From Tangfeifania diversioriginum (lineage in GTDB: Bacteria; Bacteroidota; Bacteroidia; Bacteroidales; Prolixibacteraceae), in the NCBI GenBank assembly GCA_945873105.1, contig CAMCBW010000011.1:61026-125025 (forward strand): DNA of 64,000 bases. Reading direction: 5' to 3'. Below are positions 16,987 to 26,120 of this stretch, piece by piece. Each line of letters starts with the position of its first letter. Positions within the stretch are counted from its first letter, which is position 1. The notes beneath the pieces were generated by a model, which saw only the letters and a program-made list of their open reading frames with translations, did not search any database and was not told the DNA's origin. The position numbers and the translations under genes are program-made.

Positions 16987-18546
16987 TTATTTTTGAAAAT
17001 ACTTTTTGATCAATTCTATTAGCGTAGACGTTTCAATGGGTTTTGAAATATAGTCATTGCAACCTGCCGCCAATGCTATAGCCCTTTCTCCAGTCATCCC
17101 GAAAGCAGTCTGTGCGATAATGATCACCTCTTTGTTGAATTGACGAATCTGGCGGGTGGCTTCGTAACCATCCATCCCCGGCATTTTGATGTCCATTAAA
17201 ATCAGATCGATATCCGGGTGACTCCTGCAAATTTCAACGGCTTCTGCTCCGGTCGCTGCTCCCAGGATCCTGTTACTGAAGGCACTGGTTAAGATGCGTA
17301 TCAGGATTCCCGAATTTTCGTTGTCTTCCGCAATTAATATTTTCAGGTTATCAATTTGGTCTGTTCCATTGTCTGCCGGAGTGGTGGAGGCCTCATCGCT
17401 TAAATCCGCAGGAGCAGGTTTACTTGGTATGGTAAAAAAGAAAGCAGAGCCGACTCCCGCCTCACTCTCTACCCAGATCTCCCCTTTGTGGTGCTCCACA
17501 AATTCCTTGCAAAGGTGCAATCCCAATCCGGTACTGTGTTCTCCTTCCGTGCCGGGTCGGCTGTTGTTCACATTGAGACGAAAAAGGCTGGCGACCATCT
17601 CCTCATTCATGCCAATTCCTGTATCCCTTACGACGATTACAGAGCGCATATTTTCTGTATATCCCGCTGATATAAGTACTTTACCTCCTCTTGGCGAAAA
17701 TTTAATGGCATTGGAGATCAGGTTACGGAGCACAGACTGGAGCATATTGGTATCTGCAAAAACCTCATGGGCTGCAGAAATATCTACGGTAACCTGAATC
17801 TCTTTTTTCCGGATGGAATCGTTGAGCAGTTTGATACACAATTCAACCACCCCCTTCAATCCAATGGTCTCAGGCAGGTAGACAGTTTGTCCCTGCTGCA
17901 TCCTCGACCACTCCAGCAAATTCTCCAGCAGATTGAAAATATTCCGCGCAGATTCGTTAAGATCAACGATCATCTCCTTTTGCTGATCGACGGATAATTC
18001 AACATTTTCATCTGCCATCACCTCTGTTAGTCCCATAAAACCTCCCAGCGGCCCCCGAAGGTCGTGTGCGATGATGGAGAAGAATTTGTCCTTGGTCGTA
18101 ATCAGCTCCTGAAGTTGCTTGCTTTGTTCCCGGAGTACAATGCTTTGCCTGTATAACTGCAAGTGGGTTTTCACCCTGGCTGCAACCTCATCGGCCTGAA
18201 ATGGCTTTGTGATGAAATCCACGCCGCCGGATTTCAATGCTTTGACTATGTCGCTGGTGTCGTTAAGTGCGCTGATAAAGATGACAGGGATATCCCCTAA
18301 ACCAGGCATCCCTTTTAACCTGCGACAAACTTCGAATCCATCCATGTCAGGCATCATGATGTCCAAAAGGATCAGGTCTGGTTTCTCCTTGGAGGCTACC
18401 TGCAATGCCAGCGTGCCGTTGGGTACCGGACGAACTTTATAGCCCTCCCCTTTGAGGATATCGCCCAGCACTTTGAGATTGGCGGGAATATCATCGATGA
18501 TGAGAATGTTTGGAATCTTTTCTTCGAATGGTAGTTCGGGATTCAT
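16987..18546 (-). CDS. soluble receiver-histidine kinase-receiver protein
   Basis: This 519-residue protein starts at ATG 18546, one base into the stop of the upstream kinase gene (TGATG); a GTG one codon earlier is possible. Domain order is REC1 (about 12-125, phosphoacceptor Asp near 62 in LLDIMMPDMDG), HisKA (H near 160 in IIAHDLRGPL), HATPase_c (about 265-380, with DTGIGM and GLGLHL), and REC2 (about 405-519, Asp near 449 in LMDIKMPGMDG). There is no membrane segment and no DNA-binding domain. With the hybrid kinase upstream it could form a multistep phosphorelay: kinase REC to REC1, own H-box, REC2. The output is not encoded next to it. Confidence 0.9.
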   Translation of the reverse strand: MNPELPFEEKIPNILIIDDIPANLKVLGDILKGEGYKVRPVPNGTLALQVASKEKPDLILLDIMMPDMDGFEVCRRLKGMPGLGDIPVIFISALNDTSDIVKALKSGGVDFITKPFQADEVAARVKTHLQLYRQSIVLREQSKQLQELITTKDKFFSIIAHDLRGPLGGFMGLTEVMADENVELSVDQQKEMIVDLNESARNIFNLLENLLEWSRMQQGQTVYLPETIGLKGVVELCIKLLNDSIRKKEIQVTVDISAAHEVFADTNMLQSVLRNLISNAIKFSPRGGKVLISAGYTENMRSVIVVRDTGIGMNEEMVASLFRLNVNNSRPGTEGEHSTGLGLHLCKEFVEHHKGEIWVESEAGVGSAFFFTIPSKPAPADLSDEASTTPADNGTDQIDNLKILIAEDNENSGILIRILTSAFSNRILGAATGAEAVEICRSHPDIDLILMDIKMPGMDGYEATRQIRQFNKEVIIIAQTAFGMTGERAIALAAGCNDYISKPIETSTLIELIKKYFQK

Positions 18547-21401
18547 CACTTTTTCTCCTTTCTGTGTAAAATCTCCTGCAATTGGTCGTAATCGTAATTG
18601 GCAGCAAGCTCCATCATTTTTTGTACCAGCTCCGGCTGCTCCTTTTCAACGCTTTTTATGAGCTGTATAAACAGGTCCAAATCAGCAATATCGAGGGCAT
18701 TCTGCATTCTTAGCAACAGATTGTTGGGCATTTTTGCCAGATCAATGTCAATTGCCACATCATCGATACCATAAGTGGCCATGGTTGCACTCTTTTCCAG
18801 GTCATAAATGTACTTAATACCCAGTATTTTCCCAACAGTATTGAACAATTCATTTTCCCTGAATGGTTTCCGGATGAAACCCTGTATTCCCAATGCCTCT
18901 ATCTTCTTCAATTCATCTTCGAAAGTACTCGCTGTCAGGGCTACAATCGGGGTTGCTTTCCCCTTGTCAGTGGCCTTGATTCGCCGGGTAGCCTCGTAAC
19001 CATCCATCACCGGCATACGCATGTCCATCAAAATCAGGTGAGGATTCCACCTTTCAAATTTTACGATGGCATCTTCCCCGTTGATGGCCTCCCTGGTTTC
19101 AAATCCTACCATATTCAGGAGTGTGGAGGCGACTTTCAGGTTATCTTCCTTGTCGTCCACCACCAGAATCCGGTAGGTTGACCCAATATTTTCAATACCT
19201 ATGACACCTTTTGTGGAATTTCGTTCCACCGAATGAGCACTACCCCTTTGCATGCTCACCTGGAAAGTGAAGAGCGAGCCTTTCCCAACTTCGCTGCTTA
19301 CAGTAATATCTCCCCCCATCAGGATGGCCAGCTCACGGCTCAGGGCCAAACCCAAGCCTGTGCCGCTGCCCTTGTTGATTCCGGAGCTTGTCTGCTCAAA
19401 GTGCCTGAAAAGCATTCCTATTTCCTCTTCTGAAATTCCCGGACCTGTATCCTGAACCTCGACTGTTAGCAGGAAGCTCTCTTCATCTGTTTGAACAGCT
19501 TTGCTCCTTACGGCAATTCCTCCTTGTTCCGTAAATTTGAGTGCATTCCCGATCAGGTTGACGAAAATCTGACGCAACTTACCTTCATCCACCAAAACAT
19601 ATTGTGGAAGATCTGCCGCAATTTCGCAAATCAATCTCAAATTCTTGGCAATGGCCCGTTCCATGAAAATCATCTGAATATCATTGATCAGTGCGTGCAG
19701 GTCGATGTTGGAAGGGCTAAGGACTACACGACCAGCTTCAATTTTCGACAATTCCAATATATCGTTGATCAGTGCCAGGAGATGCTCCCCGGCGTGAATA
19801 ATTGAATTATTGTACTCTTTCTGTTTGTCAGACAACATCTTATCACGAATCATCAGCTGTGAAAAACCAATGATGGCATTGAGCGGTGTGCGTATTTCGT
19901 GTGACATATTGGCCAGGAACATGCTTTTGAATTTATTGGCTGTTTCGGCCTCCTGCTTTGCCTTGATCAATGCCAGTTCAACTTTCTTTTGGTCTGTAAC
20001 ATCGCGGATAACAGCTACGGCATTCCAGTGGTTGTTCAGTTCAAAAGCAGAGAGAGAGAGCTGGACAGAGATCTCCTGTCCCGTTTTTGTCAGGGCTTCC
20101 AGATCCAGCGTTTTGCCAACGGCGGCTCCAAGACCCGTTTGCTGAAAATCCGGGAAAGCAGCATGGTGTGCCCGATGGTACCGCTGGGGCACGATAAAGT
20201 CATGCAGGTTTTGTCCAATGGCTTCCTTCCTGGTATAGCCGAATATGCGTTCGGCGGCTGGATTCCAGTAGGAGATCAACCCTTCGCTGTCCATCATCAG
20301 GATGGCATCCTGCGCAGAGTCGGTGATGGAGCGCACCAAAAGCTCACTTTCGCGAAGTTCTATTTCAGCCTGTCTTCGTTCAATCGCCAATGCAATTTTG
20401 CTGCCGGCAGAATCCAGAAACTGAATATCCCTTTCCGAATAGACATTCTTCTTTTCGTAGTGTTGAAGGACCAATACCCCAATGGTTCTGGAGGGTGTTT
20501 TCAGGGGCACCCCTATCCAGGAGGGGGAAGGAGAGCCCACCCGTTCGACCTCCCCCTGCACAAACAACTTTTGAAAAAGCTCTTCGGAAAAGAGCAATGG
20601 CTTTCCTGTTCGGAATACATAGGCAGAACAACTTTTCCCCATTGCCAGTGGTTCCGGGGTTGTATCGAACTGATCCACAAAATAGGGAAAACTAAAGAGT
20701 CCGGTCTTGGGATCATGTATGGCCACAAAGCAATTCTCGGCATAAAGCACTTTACCCAGCGACTGATGAATCCGCTTCAACAATTCACTAAGGTTATCGG
20801 TCTCTACCAGACTATGGGTCATTTCATTCCTTACCTGGCTTTCGAGTTCCGTTTTCTTTTTACCCGAAATCTCTAAAGATACGCCAATGAGCGCCAACGG
20901 CACTCCATCAAAATCTTTGATGACAGTTGCAGATACGTACACCGGAAAATCAGTGCCATCTTTCCTTCTGTTCAACACTTCTCCCTGCCAGCCACCTTCG
21001 AGGGTGGAAGGGAGGATGGCATCCACCAGCTCCACCTGGTTTTCAGGGGAACGAACTATTTGGATGTTTTTTCCCAACAGTTCATGCTCCTCATATTGAT
21101 AGGTCTTCAGAAAAGCATCGTTCACAAAAATGATGTTGTCCTCCATATCGGTGATACTGATGCATTCGCTGACACTTCTTACCGCATGGCTCAGCAATGC
21201 AACTGATCTCTCCTGGTCTTCAGACATCTCCTCCTTTGGATGCTCTTTCAAAGCTTCGTAGCTCTTTCGCAACGCTGAGAGCTCTTTTTGGAGCGCTTCG
21301 ATGGTATGGTTGGTTTCCTTCATTTGAGATGGATTATTGCAATGTGCCAATTTTTCCTGACAGTTTTTGAAGGGTAACAAATTTGCCTGAGAATGGTTCA
21401 T
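18546..21401 (-). CDS. cytoplasmic hybrid histidine kinase, PAS-GAF-PAS-HisKA-HATPase-REC
   Basis: This protein has 951 residues from the start at 21401; an ATG at 21323 (MKETNHTIEALQKEL) is an equally plausible start. A short coiled coil is followed by PAS1 (about 75-185), GAF (about 200-345), PAS2 (about 355-480, DAILMMDSEGLISYWN), HisKA with MSHEIRTPLNAI near 497, HATPase_c (about 610-725), and REC (about 742-865, LMDMRMPVMDG). A helical tail of about 80 residues (NYDYDQLQEIL) is commonly seen after such receivers. No transmembrane segment is visible, so it senses an internal signal, possibly redox, light or a small ligand through PAS/GAF. Its stop overlaps the start of the REC-HK-REC gene, which implies coupled translation. 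Confidence 0.9.
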   Translation of the reverse strand: MNHSQANLLPFKNCQEKLAHCNNPSQMKETNHTIEALQKELSALRKSYEALKEHPKEEMSEDQERSVALLSHAVRSVSECISITDMEDNIIFVNDAFLKTYQYEEHELLGKNIQIVRSPENQVELVDAILPSTLEGGWQGEVLNRRKDGTDFPVYVSATVIKDFDGVPLALIGVSLEISGKKKTELESQVRNEMTHSLVETDNLSELLKRIHQSLGKVLYAENCFVAIHDPKTGLFSFPYFVDQFDTTPEPLAMGKSCSAYVFRTGKPLLFSEELFQKLFVQGEVERVGSPSPSWIGVPLKTPSRTIGVLVLQHYEKKNVYSERDIQFLDSAGSKIALAIERRQAEIELRESELLVRSITDSAQDAILMMDSEGLISYWNPAAERIFGYTRKEAIGQNLHDFIVPQRYHRAHHAAFPDFQQTGLGAAVGKTLDLEALTKTGQEISVQLSLSAFELNNHWNAVAVIRDVTDQKKVELALIKAKQEAETANKFKSMFLANMSHEIRTPLNAIIGFSQLMIRDKMLSDKQKEYNNSIIHAGEHLLALINDILELSKIEAGRVVLSPSNIDLHALINDIQMIFMERAIAKNLRLICEIAADLPQYVLVDEGKLRQIFVNLIGNALKFTEQGGIAVRSKAVQTDEESFLLTVEVQDTGPGISEEEIGMLFRHFEQTSSGINKGSGTGLGLALSRELAILMGGDITVSSEVGKGSLFTFQVSMQRGSAHSVERNSTKGVIGIENIGSTYRILVVDDKEDNLKVASTLLNMVGFETREAINGEDAIVKFERWNPHLILMDMRMPVMDGYEATRRIKATDKGKATPIVALTASTFEDELKKIEALGIQGFIRKPFRENELFNTVGKILGIKYIYDLEKSATMATYGIDDVAIDIDLAKMPNNLLLRMQNALDIADLDLFIQLIKSVEKEQPELVQKMMELAANYDYDQLQEILHRKEKK

Positions 21402-21538
21402 TTGTTGCAGAATTCTTAGCGGGAAAGTTGCAAAAATCGTCCATCGAAGCTCGTTTAAAAAATGTTAACTTGCTCTCCCTATTAATTCTGCCCTTTTGTT
21501 TTATATTTATGGCAGGTAATCAGTTAATCCAACCAAAT

Positions 21539-23092
21539 ATGAAGCTGCAATTGAAAAAAGTGGATGAAAGGTTTTTCATTACCCTGCTGCGGGTGGCCAT
21601 CGGCTGGCATTTTTTGTACGAAGGAGCAACCAAGATATTCCAGTCCGGCTGGAGTTCTTCAGGCTTTTTACTCCATACATCGGGCTTTTTGTCTCCTTTC
21701 TATCACTGGCTGGCCAGCTCTCCCCTGTTGCTGCGGATGACGGATATCCTCAATGTGTATGGATTAACCCTCATCGGGATTGCCCTTTTTATTGGACTTT
21801 TCAGCCGGTTGGCTTCCATCGCCGGAGCCTTGCTGCTGACCTTGTACTATTTCGCCTATCCCCCTTTCGGGAATCTGGTGATGAACAGTGAGGCCCATCT
21901 TTACATTGTCGACAAACTTTTTATCGAAACAATGGCATTGCTGTTCCTGTTCATTTACAAGGAGCGGGGATACAGTGCAGACGATCTGATACAAAATTTT
22001 CGAAAAAGTGTACCTGCAGATAACAATGGTGCTGAAAACGGACAGTCGCGCAGGGAGGCGCTGAAAAACCTCGCTACGCTGCCTGTATTGGGCGCGATGG
22101 GACTTGGGGCAGTCAACCATTTCCGCTCCTCCGGTGCGGATGTGATGTCGGGTGCGACCATCCAGGTTAAGCAGACGGCCCTCAATGAACTGAAGGGGGA
22201 ACTGCCAAAGGGGAAGATCGGAAAGCACGAGATCAGCAGGCTCGTCGCCGGAGGCAACCTGATTGGTGGCTGGGCACATTCACGTGACCTGATCTATGTT
22301 TCCACCCTTTTCAAGGCCTACAACACCGAACAAAAGGTGTACGAGACCTTGATCCTTGCTGAACAAGCCGGCATCAACACCATCAACATTGGTTATGCCT
22401 CGAATCCTTTGCTGGCCAAATACAAAAAGGTAACCGGGAGTAAGATCAAGGTGATCTCCCAGGTTCACCCCCACCTCAACAACAAGGAACTTGCCAAAAT
22501 TGGGCCCCATACCGATCCTGCCCTCTACTATGAATTCATAGACAAGGCCATCGACTATGGGGTAGACATCGTGCAGGTACAGGGAAACTGGTGCGACTGG
22601 CTGGTGCGTGACAACAAACTGGAGGTGATAGACAAAATGGTGGGCCATATCCGCCAGCAGGGTTACACCGCTGGACTAGCGGCCCATTCGGTTGAATCAC
22701 TGATTGCCTGCCGCGACCGGGGGATCATCCCCGACTACTACATGAAGACCATGCACCACGACCAGTATTGGTCGGCCCACCCAAGGGAGAACCGCTTCCC
22801 GTTCGAAGTCGACGGGAAAGAGTACCTCGATCACAACCGTTTCCACAACAACATGTTCTGCCTGTTTCCGGAGCGGACCGTTGATTTCGTGCGCAATTCC
22901 ACCGTGCCGGTTATGGGCTTCAAAGTATTGGCGGCCGGCGCCATCGAACCCAAAGATGGCTTCAAGTGGGCGTACGGTAATGGGGCAGATTTCATCTGTG
23001 TAGGAATGTTCGATTTCCAGGTGGTCAGCAATGTAAATACCGCCATCGAAGTGTTGGGCAAACTGGAGCGGGAAAGGAAGTGGTACGGGTAG
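21539..23092 (+). CDS. DoxX-family membrane domain fused to an aldo/keto reductase-like TIM-barrel domain
   Basis: From ATG 21539 the product has 517 residues. Residues 8-150 form a DoxX-type four-helix membrane domain (LLRVAIGWHFLYEG). At about 168-190 there is an internal twin-arginine-like segment, SRREALKNLATLPVLGA, leading into a TIM-barrel-like domain (about 210-517, HEISRLVAGGNLIGGW; VKVISQ-type strands; FKVLAAGAI; GADFICVGMFDFQ). The barrel resembles the aldo/keto reductase or related superfamilies, but I do not see the standard AKR tetrad clearly. The internal RR motif suggests an ancestral secreted, Tat-type protein fused behind DoxX. The natural topology would place the barrel in the periplasm. 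It is divergent from the hybrid kinase. Confidence 0.75.
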   Translation: MKLQLKKVDERFFITLLRVAIGWHFLYEGATKIFQSGWSSSGFLLHTSGFLSPFYHWLASSPLLLRMTDILNVYGLTLIGIALFIGLFSRLASIAGALLLTLYYFAYPPFGNLVMNSEAHLYIVDKLFIETMALLFLFIYKERGYSADDLIQNFRKSVPADNNGAENGQSRREALKNLATLPVLGAMGLGAVNHFRSSGADVMSGATIQVKQTALNELKGELPKGKIGKHEISRLVAGGNLIGGWAHSRDLIYVSTLFKAYNTEQKVYETLILAEQAGINTINIGYASNPLLAKYKKVTGSKIKVISQVHPHLNNKELAKIGPHTDPALYYEFIDKAIDYGVDIVQVQGNWCDWLVRDNKLEVIDKMVGHIRQQGYTAGLAAHSVESLIACRDRGIIPDYYMKTMHHDQYWSAHPRENRFPFEVDGKEYLDHNRFHNNMFCLFPERTVDFVRNSTVPVMGFKVLAAGAIEPKDGFKWAYGNGADFICVGMFDFQVVSNVNTAIEVLGKLERERKWYG

Positions 23093-23203
23093 GAGATTTC
23101 CGGGGAGCAGAAATCTCCCCTTGCCATGAAATTGAACTGACCAAATAACAAATTCCTGTTAAGCCTGACAATTCAGGTGCAAAGCCATGGAGCAAAAAAG
23201 AGA

Positions 23204-23229
23204 ACACCTGCACTGGTTGGTGCAGGTGT
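23204..23229 (+). terminator. strong hairpin downstream of the DoxX fusion gene
   Basis: The arms acacctgcac (23204-23213) and gtgcaggtgt (23220-23229) pair perfectly around a 6-base loop. It lies 112 bases after the stop at 23092. No clear T run follows, so termination would be rho-assisted or the hairpin may only protect the 3' end. Confidence 0.5.
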
Positions 23230-23469
23230 CACTCACTTTGGTTAAGGTTTATGCCCGGTAAAGGCGGAACTGGAAATATTGATCTGGCAGGACCATTTTT
23301 TTTGAGCGCATTTCAGGAGACATTCTCCCGGCTCTCTTTATGGTCTCACCTTAAAGGTTATGCTCTTGGCAAATTATCTTAAGAGGGTATTTAATTTTGT
23401 AACGACCTTTTTCTCATACACATACACAAAATCCTGTTTTTATTAAAATTAGCACCAAAAAATCAGAGA
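23230..23469. other. intergenic sequence without recognisable gene
   Basis: This covers the rest of the 650-base gap between the DoxX fusion and copy B of the dispersed repeat. It becomes AT-rich towards the right. I found no open frame of natural composition and no conserved RNA element that I can name. Confidence 0.35.
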
Positions 23470-23737
23470 CTATTTAAATTTATAACACAGAGAATATCTA
23501 ACTATTTATCGAAAAGAGAGCGCAAATATAAATTTCTGCTATTTTGAATTTTCATTAGAGAAACTCCGGAGTTTCACAACCTGTCCCGATTCATCGGGAG
23601 AGTTGGAAAATCGCAAGCGATTTTCTCTCTGTGTACCTCTTTTCTTCTCTTGTAAATTTTGCACAAAGCGACAATTTCAATGACATGATCAGTTTCATCA
23701 AGGAGTCATAAATACTCTGAGTTATAATTTTAAACAG
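23470..23737 (+). repeat. dispersed MITE-like repeat, copy B
   Basis: The ends are ctatttaa (23470-23477) and ttaaacag (23730-23737), imperfect terminal inverted repeats. Inside are aacacagag, cattagagaaactccggag, the palindrome gtcccgattcatcgggagag and the core gaaaatcgcaagcgattttc (23606-23625). Copies A and C share the ends or core. In copy C the tcccgat-palindrome lies on the other side of the core, so the modules have been inverted relative to each other. It abuts the AT-rich gene at 23747. Confidence 0.65.
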
Positions 23738-23746
23738 CTTCTCAAA

Positions 23747-25597
23747 TTATTTCAGCTCCGAAAGATCAATTCTCGACAAAAGAATTTTGTCGCCACGCAA
23801 AGTTTCGCTAAAGAAAAACAGATAATTATTTACCTGATAGGATCCCGTATTGGGAAAAAGATAATACTCCTTTTTTTCCATATCGCCAAAGCCTTTAAAA
23901 TCACCCAATTCGCCATCCGAAATTTTTATATTGCCATATTCATATTGAAATAATGGCGTCCATGTTGTAGTTTTAATGCTTGATGTTAGTGAAAATGCGG
24001 AAGTGTGAGACTCTTCACGTATATTTTTAACCTCTTTTAAAAGCCAAAATAAGTACTTACTATCCGACGATTCAATTAATGAGCTACCTGTCAGATACAT
24101 ATCGGCTGTAAGTGGCGCATTATTAAAAAATCCTGCTTTGCTCGATTGGTCTAATTTTACACCATAGTTACGTTTTAAACTTCCATTGGCATCAAACTGA
24201 AACATATACACTCCTTTGTAGATGCGCCCTTTTTTACTGGTACTAAAATCCTGACCGTTGATAAATATATCGCCAGAAGAGGCAACTTCAATTCCATTGA
24301 TTACAAATTTTTTACCATCGAATTCTATAAATTTCTTTTGTCCTATGGGTTTTGCTTGTTTTGCTTCAAATTCGTCGATGTTTGGTGCCGTTAAAAAGTC
24401 AAATTTGCCATTTGTAATCTTCCCAACCAGGACATTGGTATATTTCAATTCGTCCAAAGGCAAATCTACCGCATCTTGCGATTTTCCCATATCGGCAGAA
24501 CCAATGGAAGCAATGGCCGAAACACCGCCCAACAAACCTGAGCCTGCATTATTAGCTTCCGCTTTTTCTTGAGCTGAAGCGGATGTTGTAGCAACCATTG
24601 GCAGATTTTTGAACACATCGTTTGCATATTCTTTTGTTGGATCTTTGGTAATAGCTGATCCATAAACATACACGGATTTCTCTTTTTCATAAGCTCCTAG
24701 CACCCTCCAACCATTGGATGGAGAATTAAAAGTAAATTTTTCGACTATTTTGCCTGTTGTCGAAATTCTAAGGTAGGTATAATTTGTAGGCGATGGGTCT
24801 GCCTCTTTTTTGTACAATCCACTTGGGGCAAAGATTACTATCCAATCTCTTGGCAAATCGTCGTTACTTACGAACTCATTTTCATCTTGAAGTGGAGCCG
24901 AGAAAACAATTTTTTGTGGGTATTGAAAATCAACCTTATCGACAGTAGTCAAATTGACATTATTATCGCAGCTAATAATTTCAAAATTCTGCATTTCGTT
25001 GTGCGTTTTCTTTTGTGGTTTACCTGCAATTACCAATACCGAACTATCTCTTTCAATTTCATATGCACTTACATAGGTGTACTTTAAATCATCTTCGGTC
25101 TTTGGTTTTACTTTTTCAAGTTGCTTAATATTTCGATAATACGATCCTGTTAACCAAATCCATGTTCCCTTGGTTTGTTTTTTTCTAAAAACCAATTTTC
25201 CAACCATATCGGAACCTGCAGACAAACTGTTGGTCACAAATGATTCGCCCTTAAAATTGAACCACGTCCATCGAGTTCGTGCTTTCTCTATTGCTTCTTC
25301 CTCTTTTTCGGTATTTATCAAATTCAACTCTTTGTCGTAAGTATAAATTTCGTAATTAATTTTACGCTTAGTAGTAGAGGGCAATATATAAACCATCGAG
25401 ACAGTTTCTTTTAACTTATCGGTTTCAATACCGCCCAGATAACCATTTTTTGCTTTGCGCGAAATTGGATACGATTTTTCCAATACGCCAACCTGGGCAA
25501 CGGTTTCGTTTGTTAAACCAAAAATGAACGAAAGAACTACGAGCGCAATTGTCTTCCCAGGCATCTTAAAATGCATTTTTTGAATTTCTGATTTCAT
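23747..25597 (-). CDS. secreted protein of unknown function, AT-rich
   Basis: This is a 616-residue protein from ATG 25597; ATGs at 25576 and 25564 are alternatives, and all give a signal peptide (KTIALVVLSFIFGL, cut near TVAQ). The mature part is strand-rich with repeated patterns such as SGDIFINGQDFSTSKKG and GVYMFQFDANGSLK, which suggests a beta-propeller or similar beta fold. A Ser/Ala/Gly-rich insertion lies at about 360-400. I do not recognise the family. The gene is visibly more AT-rich than its neighbours and uses A/T-ending codons heavily. It is bordered by copy B of the dispersed repeat, both of which suggest acquisition by transfer. Confidence 0.75.
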   Translation of the reverse strand: MKSEIQKMHFKMPGKTIALVVLSFIFGLTNETVAQVGVLEKSYPISRKAKNGYLGGIETDKLKETVSMVYILPSTTKRKINYEIYTYDKELNLINTEKEEEAIEKARTRWTWFNFKGESFVTNSLSAGSDMVGKLVFRKKQTKGTWIWLTGSYYRNIKQLEKVKPKTEDDLKYTYVSAYEIERDSSVLVIAGKPQKKTHNEMQNFEIISCDNNVNLTTVDKVDFQYPQKIVFSAPLQDENEFVSNDDLPRDWIVIFAPSGLYKKEADPSPTNYTYLRISTTGKIVEKFTFNSPSNGWRVLGAYEKEKSVYVYGSAITKDPTKEYANDVFKNLPMVATTSASAQEKAEANNAGSGLLGGVSAIASIGSADMGKSQDAVDLPLDELKYTNVLVGKITNGKFDFLTAPNIDEFEAKQAKPIGQKKFIEFDGKKFVINGIEVASSGDIFINGQDFSTSKKGRIYKGVYMFQFDANGSLKRNYGVKLDQSSKAGFFNNAPLTADMYLTGSSLIESSDSKYLFWLLKEVKNIREESHTSAFSLTSSIKTTTWTPLFQYEYGNIKISDGELGDFKGFGDMEKKEYYLFPNTGSYQVNNYLFFFSETLRGDKILLSRIDLSELK

Positions 25598-25740
25598 AAT
25601 GACTTTTTTTAGTGGATGATTTATGTGAATGATTTTTGTTTTTGACCTACCTTGTAAATTTCGTCTCCTGTTGTATTCAGTCTCTATCCAGAGCAAGGAT
25701 TTCCATTTGGTACTCTTTTGTGGTGGCTAAAAAATAAAAA

Positions 25741-25874
25741 ACACAGAGTTCCTTGCAGTGTAATTGCTTATTACCCTCAGACACCTTTGTGCATGAGATC
25801 TGCGCGGAAACTCTGTGATAGTTCCAAAAATCTTCGTGTCGAAAAAAGGCGTTTGAATAAGCAATTACAACTGC
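25741..25874. repeat. two interleaved inverted repeats in the 25.6-26.1 kb gap
   Basis: First pair: acacagagttcc (25741-25752) with ggaaactctgtg (25806-25817). Second pair: gcagtgtaattgcttatt (25755-25772) with aataagcaattac (25856-25868). The order is A, B, A', B', so the two helices cannot nest and would form a pseudoknot if both formed in RNA. The remainder of the gap (25598-25740 and 25875-26120) contains no gene that I can support. Confidence 0.5.
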
Positions 25875-26120
25875 AAAACTAAATCAACCAAAGCTTCAGG
25901 GAAATAGAGTATTCATCGTAATCCCCTACGACTTTTACCCTAATTTGAGGGATAGAACGGTCAAATACCCATAAATACCATCCTTGAAAGGGGGGGCCTT
26001 TCCAATGCAATTTTTCGGGGCACTGCAATACTGCACAAGAGGAGCATTATTTTTATGCCAGACCCTTAAAGTGAGGTTGCTAGTTTTGGCACACTGTGTA
26101 TTGCCAGGTGAAGGGGAGGG

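Noticed and set aside
23230..23469. A riboswitch before the AT-rich gene region.
   Set aside because: Nothing matches a riboswitch core I can name, and the AT-rich gene is transcribed towards this region, not away from it.
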